A stretch of 64,000 nt of DNA from Chionis minor (taxonomy: Eukaryota; Chordata; Aves; Charadriiformes; Chionididae): assembly GCA_013398295.1 (NCBI GenBank), contig VZSF01000883.1, forward strand, positions 26,074-90,073. Reading direction: 5' to 3'. A program made the translations under genes and the position numbers. Every line of letters starts with the position of its first letter. Positions within the stretch are counted from its first letter, which is position 1. A model generated the notes under the pieces. It ran no database searches. It was not told the origin of the DNA and worked only from the letters and a program-made list of their open reading frames with translations. Below are positions 1 to 12,767 of the stretch, one piece after another.

Positions 1-284
1 TGGGAGAAGAGACTGGTGCCACCTCACTACAACCTCCTTTCAGGTAGTTGTAGGGAGTGGTAGGGTCTCCCCTCAGTTCGTGGATGGCCTCTACCCCCTT
101 CTTCCACTTCCCAATTTCCTATTCTCACCAGGTGAAATGCTTTGGACACCCCCTCTTGGGCACTGCTGCCTTTGAGGAAGGGCCATTTTGGTTGTTGCTG
201 AGAGGATACTGTCAGCCCCAAGGTTTTGGGGAGGCTGTTGGTTCTGCAGAGTATGGACACCCTTCAGTGCATCTCAGTTGGCCC

Positions 285-348
285 TGGTAGGAGACATGAT
301 GCAGGGCAAAAATGGGCCTTTGGTCTGGGTCAGTTTAGCTGCTTTTAT
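285..348 (+). repeat. Old CR1-like LINE 3' end
   Basis: GGGCCTTTGGTCTGGGTCAG followed by a TTTTATG ending resembles the 3' end of older CR1 families, which read roughly as 'gggctagatgg-accttggtctgacccag'. The preceding GGAGACATGATGCAGGGC fits the same family. Divergent and short; assignment is from memory of the family. Confidence 0.5.
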
Positions 349-3300
349 GGCTGTATGGGATTACAGTGAGACCAGTATCTCTTGGGGGCGATGTGGCCAG
401 AAGAGATTCTTTCAGAGTTAGATTTTTTCATATCGAAAAAACCTAACCCTGCCATGGCAGCCAGGAAATGCAGGGGAGGGGGCCCTTCCTTGTGCTGGGT
501 GGTTGCAGGTTTGCATCCTATAGCTTGAGAGTAGATATTACTGTTGGGACTCTTCCCCTGCACCCCCCTGCCTTCCTCTCCACTTTTCCAGCCTTCCCTT
601 CTTCATTTCACCAGCTCCTCTTTCCTGCTGGGAGGCAATTCCATGCTTTAATAAGTCGCAGCATTTTAGAGAAAATATTTTTCAGCAGATTTTTTTCCCC
701 CGTCTCCTACAAGTATCTGTTGCATTGGTTTCATTAATGAAAAATTGTCTGTAGCAAAAGGGAACAAGCATCTTTGCCATTTCAAGCACATTTCAAAGCA
801 CATTTCTTGTCTGGCCAGAGTGGGAAATCTGTCTCCAGTGTTGCCTGTTTGGTTCCCCCAGCTCTTCTTTGCTGGTGTAAGATCAGTTGCATCTTACGGC
901 TTGCAACAGGGTTATTAGCATTTTTTTTTGGTGGGCAGGGAACCCACCCAGTTCTCTGGGCGTTCCATTAAGTGGAGCTGAGGGGCTGCAGCAAACTACC
1001 TCTTTTGCAGGAATCTCCTTTTGGCTTGAAAGGAATTATTCATGTAGTTATGCAATCCATGTTGAATTTTCAATTTGTCACAGTTTTCCCCCGCCCTCTC
1101 CGTCTCGTCCACCAGCCCAACTAAGCTCCTGCTGAGTCTCTTCATTGACTGACGTGCTTTAGAAAGAGTCTTAGTGTGTAGTGCAGTCCTGATCCGGCAA
1201 TGCTCCATATTCTGAGATCTCTGCTTGGTGCAAGTGGCTGCGGTGCAGAATGTGTGTCTAGAGTCTCTCCCAGGCTAAGGTTACCCCCGCCGGGAGGGAA
1301 AGCCATCATTTTTCATCATGAATTCTTTTCTGAGAGGCTGTGGTTGCCCAGTGTCTCAGCTTCCCTCCCTGCATCCGTGTGGGAAAGCTGCTAGCATTTC
1401 CAGGCGGTTCACATTCCTTGCAGGAAGAAATCTCAGAAGCAGAGGACTGTGTGATCCTCTGCAGCCATAACCTGAACATTGTCCCAGCACAAAGGTATTG
1501 GGAAAAGCTCAGGAGCCTTCACTTTGGTAATATTGGCTCAGATGAGTGGTTGCTGAGCTCAGTGTTTTATTTTGCTCAAACAATTTCAGATGCGGGATGG
1601 AAGTGTTCACTGCTTATCCTGATGTAGGAGAGCTCTGCCATTTGCAATAGGAACCTGCGTTGCTGATGCCACCTGTTAAATCTCAGATAGGATCCTACCT
1701 GTGCTATGCATCAGTTTAAAATGATACTTTGGCACGGATTATTCATTAGTTCTGTGTAAAAATAATCCTCCACTTCCAGGGAACCTGCATGGGGTTTGAG
1801 TCTGTGTAGTCATGAGCATCAGCATCTTGCAGTACAGAGGTTTCTCCTGTTGGTAGAAGCAGGGCTGTTGAGTACAAGCCTGCTCTTCCTCCATTCCCAT
1901 TATGAAACAAAGTGGGTTAGCATAAATGGCCCCAGATGCTTGAATTTCTTATGAACAGACTAAAGTGGAAGCAAAGGGTTGGATCTCTTTGAGACTCCTG
2001 GGAGCACTGCATGTGGGTGGCTGCCATGGCTCAGCTGGTGGCCCAGGAGACTCCTCTGAGCAGGGTATGAGTGCCCTGTGCTGCCCCAAATGCACTTGCA
2101 CCAGTGCAGCTCTCCGGTCAGGGGGATCCCCTGCACGTGGACCCTGGTGGAATGGTGGGGAAGGCTCCTCCTGCGCCCTTGCTCTTGCTGCAGGGCCAAC
2201 AGTTGCTTAGTATCTGCAACACGAATATAGGAATGGGGTTGTTCTGAGCAAACGGGGTGTGTGGCTCCTGATCACCTTCACTCCTATGTGTTTCCCCTGC
2301 TGGAGGAGAGAGGGTCTGAGCTGTGGAGTGGCCTTGTGCTGAAGGAGCCATGAAGTGGGTGATGCCTGGGCGGCACCGACACACACATTGTCTCTAATTC
2401 GCGGCAGTGGGATGTGGGCTGGTGCTGAAGTGCTGTGAGATGGGGTAATGTGGATTATTTTTTTCATTTTACTCCATCCATCCTTTGCAAGGATCAGCAG
2501 AAGCGACTGCAGATAACAAGGCTAGCTGCTGCCATTCACAAAAGCATTTTCTTTCCACTCCCTAGAAGCTCCAGCAGGGAAAATAATAAAAATTCACTTG
2601 GTGTTCTCATTTCCAGGGTGTTCATGCCTTGGAGATGCACCAAGGTGGTGGAATAGGAAGGTCTAAAGGAGGGTGTACATCTCCTGGGGCTGTGGTCAGG
2701 AGTCTGAAGAACTGTTAAAAAAAAAAAATGTATAAAGCAAAGCAGAACAAAGCTAATCACCCCTTCCCAAAAGACTGCTTTTGCTGCTCTCCCTTGGTGT
2801 AGCACAGGCCTTGGACCTGACCCCCCCATCTTTCCTTGTACTGATTTCTGTTACCAATTTCTCTTGCTGCAACAAGTGTTAAAATCCCAGCTGCTAAGCA
2901 GCAGGCCTGGGCTGTGTTTCAACCCTCCTGCTCTCCCCTTTCCCAGGGGCTGTCGACATGCCTGTGCCTGCATCCTTTGTGCTGTGTCCTCCATCCTGAC
3001 GCAGCTTTTTTCTTTTTTCTCTTCTCTGCCTCTCTCATTTTTGAAGGATTCCGGCTGGGGATGTGATGTGTGGTGGGGCTTTTTTAGGGGTATGTCAGCC
3101 TTGGCAACGTTCCTTGAAAACCGTCCCAACCTGAGGACAGCAGAAAACTTGCATGAATATTTGAGTTGCTGACTGGTTCAATGGCCCTGAATTCCCCAGT
3201 TGCAGCGTGGCCAGCCCAGCGAGCTGGCAGGGTCCCCCTGACCCCGCTGTGTTGTGTTTGGGTCCTAAAGTTGCTTTAAGTGAATTCAAACTTAATTCCT

Positions 3301-5233
3301 CCTGCTTGGTCCAGCCCTGTCCCTGGGGTTCCTCCACATGGGATGTGCTTGGAGTCACAGGAGATGTGGGAACATCTCCAGGCCTGGATGGCGTTTGGGG
3401 TAAAACATTCCGTTTCTCTGTGTGGGGCTGCCCATCTTTGTCTCTGCCCCTTCCCCGGGGTGCTGCCCCGCGGGCATCATGCACGCAGGGACCGTGTCTC
3501 CTTGCCGCAGCAGCTGGGGGCAGGCGGTGAGCACAGTTTCCCGCAGGCTTTGCCAGGTGAGCAACTGGCTTTCTGCTTCCCTGCGGGCTGCTCTGTAACA
3601 CGTCTGTCCCCGCTCGTTCAGTGCTGCCGCCTGAGCCCCAGGGATGGGGAGGGAAGGCGGGATCCCCTGCGCTGCTCACGGGCCTGACGCCGAAGCTCTC
3701 GGCACCTTTGCTTAGCGCAGGCGTGTGCATGCATGTGTTCTGTGAGGCTGGGTTCACTATGCCCGTTCTTTGCCTCTCCCTCACCCCTTAAAATTCCCAA
3801 ATCTTAGCATTTTTGATCCCTGTCATGTGCGTGCATGCTTTGTGTGTGCTCTAAGCATCTGATTACAGTCAAAGTGCTGATCCTTCCCCCTCAATGTCTC
3901 TGCAGCGTGTCGTGCCGTATTAGCGCCGACGGGAGGGCATCTGGGCGATAAAGTGCAAACATGGTCCTTGTTTAGCTCTTGCACTCAGTCAAGACTTCTC
4001 TTTCTTGTTTTAAAGCAGTGTACTGGCTGTCCCATTTTGAGCCTGGCTTCCTTCCAAACAAGCCTTGTGTGTGGGCACGTGTGGATTATCTTTGTCTCTA
4101 TGGCTACCCTGAAAACTTTTGAACCAGAAAATTAACTGGAGGGATCAAGCTCTAAGATACTGGTTTCCTACAGCTTTTATGAAAACAGTTGCTAGGTGGT
4201 GGGACTGTACCTTGTTCATGTTGCGTGATGGGTTGTAGCAGAAACTCAGCCAGTATTAGACATCAGAGAACAAACAACCAGCTCTTGAGCACAGTCTCAG
4301 GAGTTACATTAAAAAAGCCCCGAAACCAAGCAAAACCCTTAAAAATCAAGCTTTGTTACTTCTATCACTCCAGTGTATTAATATTAATTAGGTCATTTCA
4401 CTAATTACCTGTTCATCTGTATGTAAGGGGCAATTGATAGCTTGCTGATGGGTCCCAGCTGGAAACGGCAGAGCATGAGAAACAGACCTTGAGAGTCACA
4501 TGTGGGCAAGAGGGGGTTGATTATCACCTCCAAAAGCTCTTGTTTCTTAGCGTTTTAAATCATTTTGGCAATCCCTAAGGTCGCATGTGGAATGGAGAAG
4601 TGCTCTCTCTGATGAGGGTTAAACATGTGCTTTTTAAGAGAGAATTAGTGCATGTAAGCTATTCACTGGTGTGTGCCTGCTAAGAGCTGCTGTCAACATT
4701 TTGAGAAGATAACAAGTAACAGCAGCTACAAATATCATCATCATCATTATTGTGTTTTGGCTTTTTTCAGGCACCTCCCCAGTTGGGGATTTAAAGATGC
4801 TTCTAATTAGTCAGTGTTTCTGGCTCCGGGAGATGACTTGCTGAGATGCCTGTTGCAGTGATGTCTGTCTTCTAGGCCTCTCTGGAGCTTATCGTGGGGT
4901 GAGCGTTGTCTCTGCTTCCCTCATGGGAAGTCACAGACTCCGTAGTGAGTGTGAGGAGCTAAAGCAGGGGACAGGAAGAGGAACCCCATGGAACACCTTG
5001 CATTATCATATTCCCTGTGAGTGTTAGGTGTCTTAGAGGGGAGATGTTTGTTGGAGACTCATTGGCTTGTCTTGTATCATCAGCCATGTCATTTTTCTTT
5101 CTCTGCCTTGTCCAGCTGCAGTGGCATACAGCTACTGTGTGGCACCAGGAGTTTTTCCAGCTCCATCTTCACTCTGGGTGCTTCTGTGCTAGGTTGGACT
5201 TTGAGGATGGGTAATGCTCCAGAAGGAAAGATT
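349..5233. other. Intronic stretch without recognised features
   Basis: Inside IGFBP2 intron 1. A GC- and CpG-richer part at about 3400-3700 supports long chance open frames on both strands. A short (ATC)n run is at 4735-4749. No gene or transposon recognised. Confidence 0.6.
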
Positions 5234-5790
5234 TCACAGAATCGTAGAATGGTTTGGGTTGGAAGGGACCTTAAAGATCATCTAGTTCCAACCCCCCTGC
5301 CATGGGCAGGGACACCTTCAACTAGACCAGGTTATTCAATGCCCCATCCAACCTGGCCTTGAATACCTCCAGGAATGGGGCATCCACAACTTCCATGGGC
5401 AACCAGGGCCAGTGCCTCACTATCCTCATGGTAACGAATTTCTTCCTAATATCCAACCTACATCTACCCACTTTCAGTTTAAAACCATTACCTTTTGTCC
5501 TATCACTACACTCCCTGATAAAAGAATTCCTCCCCATCTTTCCTGCAGGCCACGTTTAGGTACTGGAAGGCCACTGTAAGGTCTCCCCAGAGCCTTCTCT
5601 TCTCCAGGATGAACAGCTCCAACTGTCTCAGGCTGTCTTTGTAGCGGAGGTGCTCCTGCCCTCTGATCATCTTCACAGCCCTCCTCTGGACTTGGTCCAA
5701 CAGGTCCCATGTCGTTATGTTGGGGGCTCCAGAGCTGGACACAGTACTCCAGGTGGGGTCTCACGAGAGCAGAGTAGAGGGCCGGAATCA
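5234..5790 (-). mobile_element. CR1 LINE, 5'-truncated copy (3' end of reverse transcriptase ORF and 3' UTR)
   Basis: This is a copy of the chicken-repeat-1 non-LTR retrotransposon in - orientation. The element's 3' end is at 5234, with the family's short terminal repeat (TCACAGAATCGTAGAAT on the + strand) followed by GGTTTGGGTTGGAAGGGACC. On the - strand, remnants of the C-terminal end of the reverse transcriptase frame are readable in three frames: [14 protein letters not shown], then [14 protein letters not shown] with [10 protein letters not shown], then [10 protein letters not shown] to a stop near 5322. At least two frameshifts separate them, so it is dead. Short 5'-truncated copies like this are the normal state of CR1 in birds. 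The 5' limit near 5790 is approximate. Confidence 0.95.
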
Positions 5791-8700
5791 CATCCATGTG
5801 TAGTCTCTTGTCAGTCTTTCTAAGCTGACTAAGGGGGGTCAGGCCCCATGGGTGACTTCTCAGCCTGTTTTTAAACAAACATTTCCTATGTTTCATTCAT
5901 TCCCTTGCATGCCCGGTGTAATAATCTTTGAAGCCTTTTAAACTATTTGTTATTCAGTTTGTGAAAATTAGCAGAGATGAGACCTTTTTAATACTTTGAA
6001 TTTGACATCAGAGAACTGCATGGAAAGCACTCATCCTTGCCGGTCCTGTGGACAGCCAACCTCCTTGATTCTGCTCCCTGAAGGACCCACCAGTTCACTG
6101 TCATTTTGGGTAGAAGAGATGCATCTCCCGTCCCAAGAGTATTCTGGTAGAAATCTGGCCATTTTAAGGCAATTGTTCCTTTCTGCCTTATCAAACCTTT
6201 TCTTTCCTAGTCTCTGCATTCTCCCTGAGAGCTTCTGTTGCTGCTTCCACCCCTGCTGATGGCAGGCTGACATCTATCAGACCTTCCCGGTTCCTTCCTC
6301 AGCTCCCTGAGCCAAATTTCTTTTCTCCAAGTGTTTTTTGGTCATGCAGCACAGTGCAACCTTCAAGTTCAGAGTAAGCTGCTACAGAAACTGCTGTAGT
6401 CCCCAGAGGTTCATCCAGGTGGGAATCCTCATTATGGAATGGGTTTGGACTGGTGCTTATTTGGCATCGGAGCAGAAGGGAGGATGGGGTCACAAACTAA
6501 CGTTGGTCTCAGAAGAGAGACAGCAAAGGCTTGGCACAAGATGTGGAAACATGGAAGGGAAACAAAGAAAAGAGGGAAGAGTGTCCTTCGCTGAAACAAG
6601 AGCTGTTGTTGCTCAAAGCAGGGAGTAAAATAACATTAGATATAATTGATGTTGTGGCATAAGTGGTGGAGACAAGGCAACAGAAACATGGAGGTAGCTG
6701 CCTCTGGACATCTGTACATGAACAAACAGCTGTCTCGGGAAGAAATTCATTTGCCCTGGAAAGAAATTGCTGTGGATGGGAACTGGTTAGGGCAGGTTTA
6801 CTTCAGCAAAAGGTTGCATCATGCAGCCTTTTTTTCCCTCCCTGTAGGCCATCTGGGGATTTCCTGGCTGATCCTGTTCATGCTGCTTTCCCTCAGTGCC
6901 TGAGATACCTCTAATAGGTGCTTGTGAACAGCTGCGGTGAAAGAGCACAGAGCTGGCCTAGCTCATTAAGGGAAAATGGGATCATAGCAACTAAGGTGAT
7001 TTGGGGGCATTAATCAGTGCCTTTAGTGGAAGATAAGAGTTGGTGTTTGTTTTGTGGTTTGTTTGTTTTTTTTTTCTTTTCATTGCAGCATACTGAAGGC
7101 ATCATGAATCTGGTGAGGTGGATAAATGGCTGTTGTATTCATGGAAGCAATGAAATAAGATTCTCCACTGCCCTTGGCAAGAGTCCTTTGCCCTGCTGTG
7201 TTGCTTCAGCAGGGCTCTCTCATCTTCCAGTCATTAGTCATCCTCTTGTTATTTCATTTTGTGTAAGAGATTATAACCAGCTGAGGAGATAGGGCAACAT
7301 GAGAGACCAGGCTGCATCATATACAGCTGTATTGTTCCTTTGTCTTTGCCTTGTCCTCCTTCCAAACCCATGGCCATCGAGACCATACAATGGAAAGTAG
7401 GCAAGAGCATTCTTTATGGTGGGAGGAGCAGCCAGTTTGGACTTATGCAAGTCAAGTTGCCTAACTCTGGAGTTACACTATCCATTGTGGAAAAAAAAAA
7501 AAAAAAGGCTGGAGTCTGGAACCTAGGACTCTGTTCCCAGCTCTGCCACTGATGCCTGCATGATCTTGAGCAGATGACCCTGAGTTCCTCCAGCTTGCCT
7601 GTCTGCTCTGTGTAAGCAATGCAATGGTGCAGTGTTGATTTCGGAGAACTTTGAAACCTTGATGCATTCAAGGAGAGTGAAGGCTCTGGGCAGGAGGACT
7701 TCTCCATAATGTGGCTGGTTACTGCAGCTTTTGAGTCAGCCGGACCCCAGGAGGTTCAGCAGGACCAGGTGGATTCAAGGGAGCTCAGCTTCAGAACCTA
7801 AAGGTCCACATTAGTTAATCCAGTCATGAAGCAATGAGATTAGGAGTGCTCAGCTCTTCCCTAAAGCCTGACTGTTTTTCTTTGATGAAGAAGTCTTTAA
7901 GAGACGAGATTATCTCTAAATGGGTTTGTTCAGCAAATTTTATGCTGGAACTCTGTTGTCCTGGAGGAACCTCAGGTCAATGTGTTCATCTGAAGTGATA
8001 ACTATAGCATTTGACAAAGTGGCTCAGGTGTAGAATTAGATTTATCACTTCTAGGAGGCAGAGTCTGACCTTTGCTCCCGGGACCTTATGGTTCTTTCAG
8101 GACCAAGCCTTGGTCCCTCTGAAGCTGTTCACTGACTGGGAGCAACTTTCTCCACATGAGTAAATAGCTCATTACTGCCTGACTTTCCTCAAAGGCAAGT
8201 TGGAGAATAATGTTGCATGTTACGTGCCTAGGCTCACTTGTGTTTTGGCACATACACCTCTTTGATATGAAAAGTTACTGGGTTGAGAAAATGCAAATCA
8301 CTTTTGCAAAATTGCTGATTCTTCTTGTATGGGAGGAAAAAAAGACGCACCCAAATCTTTCCTGAAAGTCTCAAGTTTGAGGAGCGTCCAACTTCTGCCA
8401 CACTCAGGAATCGCAGTGCCTGATGCCAAGCAAGAAATAGGAGTTTTTCAGCAGGTAACAAGGTGATGTGGTTAGGTGGATTGTGTTTGGTGCTGTGGGG
8501 AAACAGCTGTGTTTCCCCCACCCTGCTGGGTGGTTTGAGGTGGGAACCATCTCAGGGTAAGCATCCAGAGGCAGCAGTCTCTCCTGGTTTTATGCATGGA
8601 GTCAGGTTTGCTTAATCTGTATAGCTTGAGATAAAAAGCAAGTCAGATGCACAGCTCAGGGTTAATGCCTGGGGTTGTCTCAGTTTAGGCAGCTGCAGTG

Positions 8701-10659
8701 CATGAGGTTTTTTTTGTGAGGAGGCAATCTTTGGAGTTAAGCAGGTGAGGTAATTACCAGAATCCCTTTCCTCTCAAATTTCACTAAGCAGCTCCAGCCT
8801 TTGCAGGGCTGAGGAGAGAAAGAAACCTGACTTTCCCCCCCCCCAAATACCTTCCTTTTCACTGTAACATGTATTTGCAGAGATAATAGTCTGCCAAAAT
8901 AAAGTGGAATTATTTATGTGGCACTAAAAGCACAGTCAGTGTCAGAGCAGGGGACTTGCACTTAAATATCTATTCAGTATGGCTAGACGGCTGTCCTTGC
9001 CGTAGTTACAAGGACTTCTATCTACTGCCTTCATGCTAACAGTCATTCTGTCAAGGATGGGATTTTTATGATCCCTTTTATATAGATGTGTACTGCTGGA
9101 TAGAGTGATAAAATTACTTTTTCAAGGTCTCTTAAGGAGGGGGTAGGAGGGTTTGAATCCAATTCTCTTGAATCCCAATTCATGAACTTGGCCCTGAGGC
9201 TGCTTATGGGACCTTCCTGGTGTCATGACTGACTTCCCTAACTCACTATATTGCACCACTGTAAACTGCCTTAAGCATTTTATGGCCAGGGCCACATTAG
9301 CTGCTTTCAAGGACTTTACTGTGAAACACAGCGCACAAAAATTGGAGTGGGAGCAAGAACAAAGACAGTACTGAAAGCAAAGCTCTTTGGCCTCACAGTC
9401 AGTAACAGAACAGGAACTGGAACTTTCGTAGTCTACCAGAATCCATTTTTGTCTTAGTCTAATTCATCCTGTTTCATTTGTACTGCCACCTTTTTTTAGA
9501 CGACATTGGTTTTGATGAAGAAACATGCCAGAGCCTGTGACGTCCATGATAAGTCCCTTCACAGTCCCTCACATTGAGACACCTGACTCCATCTCAAACA
9601 GACCAAAGATGAGGACACCAGTAGCAAACACTTAAATGATCTTCAGTGAAGGACTTTTGCGGTGGTGTTTTTGTGTGGTGGTGTGTTGTGTTTTCTTTAA
9701 TAGTATCCTCAGAAAGTAGAAGGGTCTGGGTGGCTGGGATCAGAAACCAAGGGCCCCAGAGGTGGTGACACCACAAGCACTAGCATGTAGACTATGTGGG
9801 CTGGTAGTGGTGTTCTCCTAGCTGTGGTAGGCTAAAGACATAGTCAAGCTATGGAAGGGTGACCTCTCTTATTAGGCTGGTGGCCACACTTCTAGGTATG
9901 TGAGTTTGTCTGGAAGAGAGACAACAATCTCCCTGTTGAAACCAGGATTTCTAGTACCTAGCAGAGTTATGAATGCTTGTTTCCAAGTTTGCCTTTTGAA
10001 GGTGTTTTATGGGTCTCTTTTGAGGACTATGGCTGAGAGGTCAGAGGCTGCCCAAATAAAGGGATGTGCCTTTTCATCACATCAGTAGCTGAGTTGTGGG
10101 ACTGCTTCCGGAGGATGCTGTGAAAGCTCAAAATTTCTGAGCACTCAAGGGGAGACTGAGGAAGTTAATGGGGGCTAAAATCCCCTCAGTCTTCCATCTC
10201 CACCCACATCTGTCTACTGTAGGAGATAAGGGTATGTGGTCTGAGCTGGTACAGTTGTTTCTGTGGTGGGCTGGTTGTTTGAGGAGACATCCTGGTGACA
10301 GAACCACTTGAAGGTATTCACAAAATACCTTAGGAGACTACAGTTCATCTAAGTACCTTGGGAATTAGCCATGGGAGGACAGATAGAGCTGCAGACTGTG
10401 AAATGAGGGGTGGCAGGGGTTGTGTGGATAGATCTCTCTGTAATGTTATTAGAAAGATAAATGTTACCAAAATAATATTGCTGTGGGAGCTTAGGAATGT
10501 ATCTTAATATCTAGGAATACACATTGGCAAACACATTGTATTAATAAGGTAAAACATAGATATTCCTGGATATGACAGCCCAGATTTTTTCATTAAATAG
10601 TAACAGCACCAGCAAATGGAGGTGCTATTTTAGGTTTTGTTTTGGTAACTAATGTTGAT
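5791..10659. other. Intronic stretch without recognised features
   Basis: Within IGFBP2 intron 1. It contains a 16-bp A run at 7491-7506. I see no gene, RNA or transposon I can support; many T-rich and G/T-rich patches are present. Confidence 0.6.
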
Positions 10660-11650
10660 GTTACAGGGGGGCCTGGTTGTACAGAGGAATCTTGGGCTTA
10701 GTGCTCATAAAATGGATTCCTTTTAAATTAAATGGAAGCCTAAACAAAAGTAGGTCTGGAACTAGGATACTTGTCTTTGAAAGGGCAAACTTTGAAAAAT
10801 GAAAAAACCTGGTGGGTGAAGTCATCTGGGCACAGAAGTATGAGAACTTGAATGCAGAGGATGCAGAGCCTCTCTCTAATTCAGAGGTGCAGAAACTATC
10901 TGGACCAGGGATCCCAAGCAAAGGAGGAAAACATGGCAGGAAAGGGCTCCAGGCTGAAGCTGGTGAATAGCCACCTTAAAAAGGATAGTTGGGTTTAAAC
11001 AGAGTCTGTAAGGAATGGAAAAAAAGACTAATCGGCAAAAAAGCAATGTCTTGGAGGTCAGGAGGGGTAGGGATAAAATGAGAATTGCCAAAAGTCAAGC
11101 TGCGTTAGGCCTGGCAAAGGAAATTAAAACAAATAGCAACAGGTTTCTCAGCTATATAAATAAAAAGAGACTTGAAGCCGCTGTGCAATGAGGACCAACT
11201 GGAGATTAAAGATGATCTAGGTATGGCTCCACTATTAACCAAACTTCAGTTCAGTTTTCAGTACAGTTGGAGGGGATGGGGACATGGAAGCCTTGAAAAC
11301 TGAGGGGAAAAATGAATGTCAAAGGACTGAAGTGATCAAAATTGGTTGGAAAGCAGAAACCAGGAATGCTGACCCCACTTTCTGAAGGGACCAGGACAAA
11401 AAAAAAAAAAAAAAGAAAAAAAAAAANAAAAAAAAAAAGAAAAAAGAAAAAACCTCACGAATAAAAATTTGTAGGTTGTGGTGGTAAATAGGAGATGGGG
11501 ATCCAGTTTTTAACATTGCCAGGGGTGGGGGAGTGATTCAAAGAAACACAGGCCCGTTAATCTAACTGACACTGCAGCAGATCTGGAAGACAGAGTAATA
11601 AAGAACTTGACGATAAAGCAGATGAAGCAAAGGTGGATCATGCCAGGCCG
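10660..11650 (+). mobile_element. Decayed LINE fragment (CR1-like reverse transcriptase region)
   Basis: Several pieces on the + strand read like the middle of a CR1-type ORF2, upstream of and entering the reverse transcriptase. These include AKSQAALGLAKEIKTNSNRF with LSYINKK at about 11087-11170, and RPVNLT at about 11551-11568, matching the conserved '(N)YRPVSLT' entry motif of LINE reverse transcriptases. Stops and frame changes occur throughout, and a poly(A) tract with an N (11398-11452) interrupts it. Family assignment is from motif memory; borders are approximate. It is clearly non-functional. Confidence 0.6.
11398..11452 (+). repeat. A-rich tract with one N
   Basis: About 55 bp of A with occasional G and an unresolved base at 11427. 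It lies inside the decayed LINE fragment, so it may mark a later insertion or simple slippage. Confidence 0.85.
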
Positions 11651-12729
11651 TGCAGATACCTGGACCTGATTACACTACCCTTCTTTCCTGAAAAATCAGT
11701 TATCTGTTATCTGGCCTGTGTGATCTCCCATGGAGCAGCAGATCCAAATGCATGTGAGAAAGTATTCCTTAAAATGGGGACAAGGGACCAGTACCACTTC
11801 AGTTTGAGAGTGGTAGTGAGGGAGTGAAAGTGTCTTGTGTGGGGATGGTGGGGTTTGGCTGCAGAGGACTCCAGGGATAGGACGTGAGGTGTACCTGGGT
11901 GTGGGTTGGCAGTGATGGCCCTGGTGGAAAGCGCAGGTGGGAAGGTGTTCAATATTTGTGATTGCACTGAGTTGTGTCATTGTCAGGGAGAGAGAAAGCT
12001 CACGAAAACTCTTTAGGATAAGTGGAGGGGTGACAGGGCCAGGAATGGGATAAAACAGAATAGCTGAGAGTGCTGGGACAAGCAGTAAAAGACCAGACTG
12101 GAGACTTTTTGATGAATGGGACACTTGCTATCAGGATCCCTCACTGGACAAGTGAGACCCGTACATCTTAATCCCAGGGTGAGGGTGGACTGCCACTTGA
12201 GTTCTGCTTTGCAAAAAACACCCAGATTCACCCTATTTCCAGAGAGAAGCATCCCATAGAGGGAGGGAAGTGTTAACCCCTCTGAAAGCAGCTGGCCAGC
12301 CCTTGACTGCAGTCACAGGTTTGAAAAAATGGATGTGGGCAGGCGCAGGTGCAGGGATGAGCTCCAGGGGAGCTTGAGCATGTGCCATGGGGAGGGCTTG
12401 GCAGGGGAGGACTTGGCTGCTCCCTTGAGATACAGGAGGGAAACAAAGACAGGGAGGGGAAAGAGTGCCCTGAGCTAGAGAAGAGTGTTGGCATGAGGAC
12501 AGCATACCATAACACAGCCCTAATAATATCCCATCTAGAAAACATGGCATCTTCTGCTGGCTGGAGCACAGTCCTTCTAGGACATCTCCAAGTGAAACCT
12601 TGGGTGCAGCGCAGATGCTTTTCTGTTCCTGAGGCGGGTGCTGCGATGTGCCTCATGGCAAGTCCCACATCCACTGGCTCAGGAGACCCTTGCACTAATC
12701 CCAGGAAGGATTTTGTTTTTCCCTTAAAC

Positions 12730-12767
<38 letters not shown>

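Noticed and set aside
3095..3784. 229-residue - strand open frame in IGFBP2 intron 1
   Set aside because: No recognisable domain; the region is locally CpG-rich, which removes stop codons; competing frames are open on the other strand.
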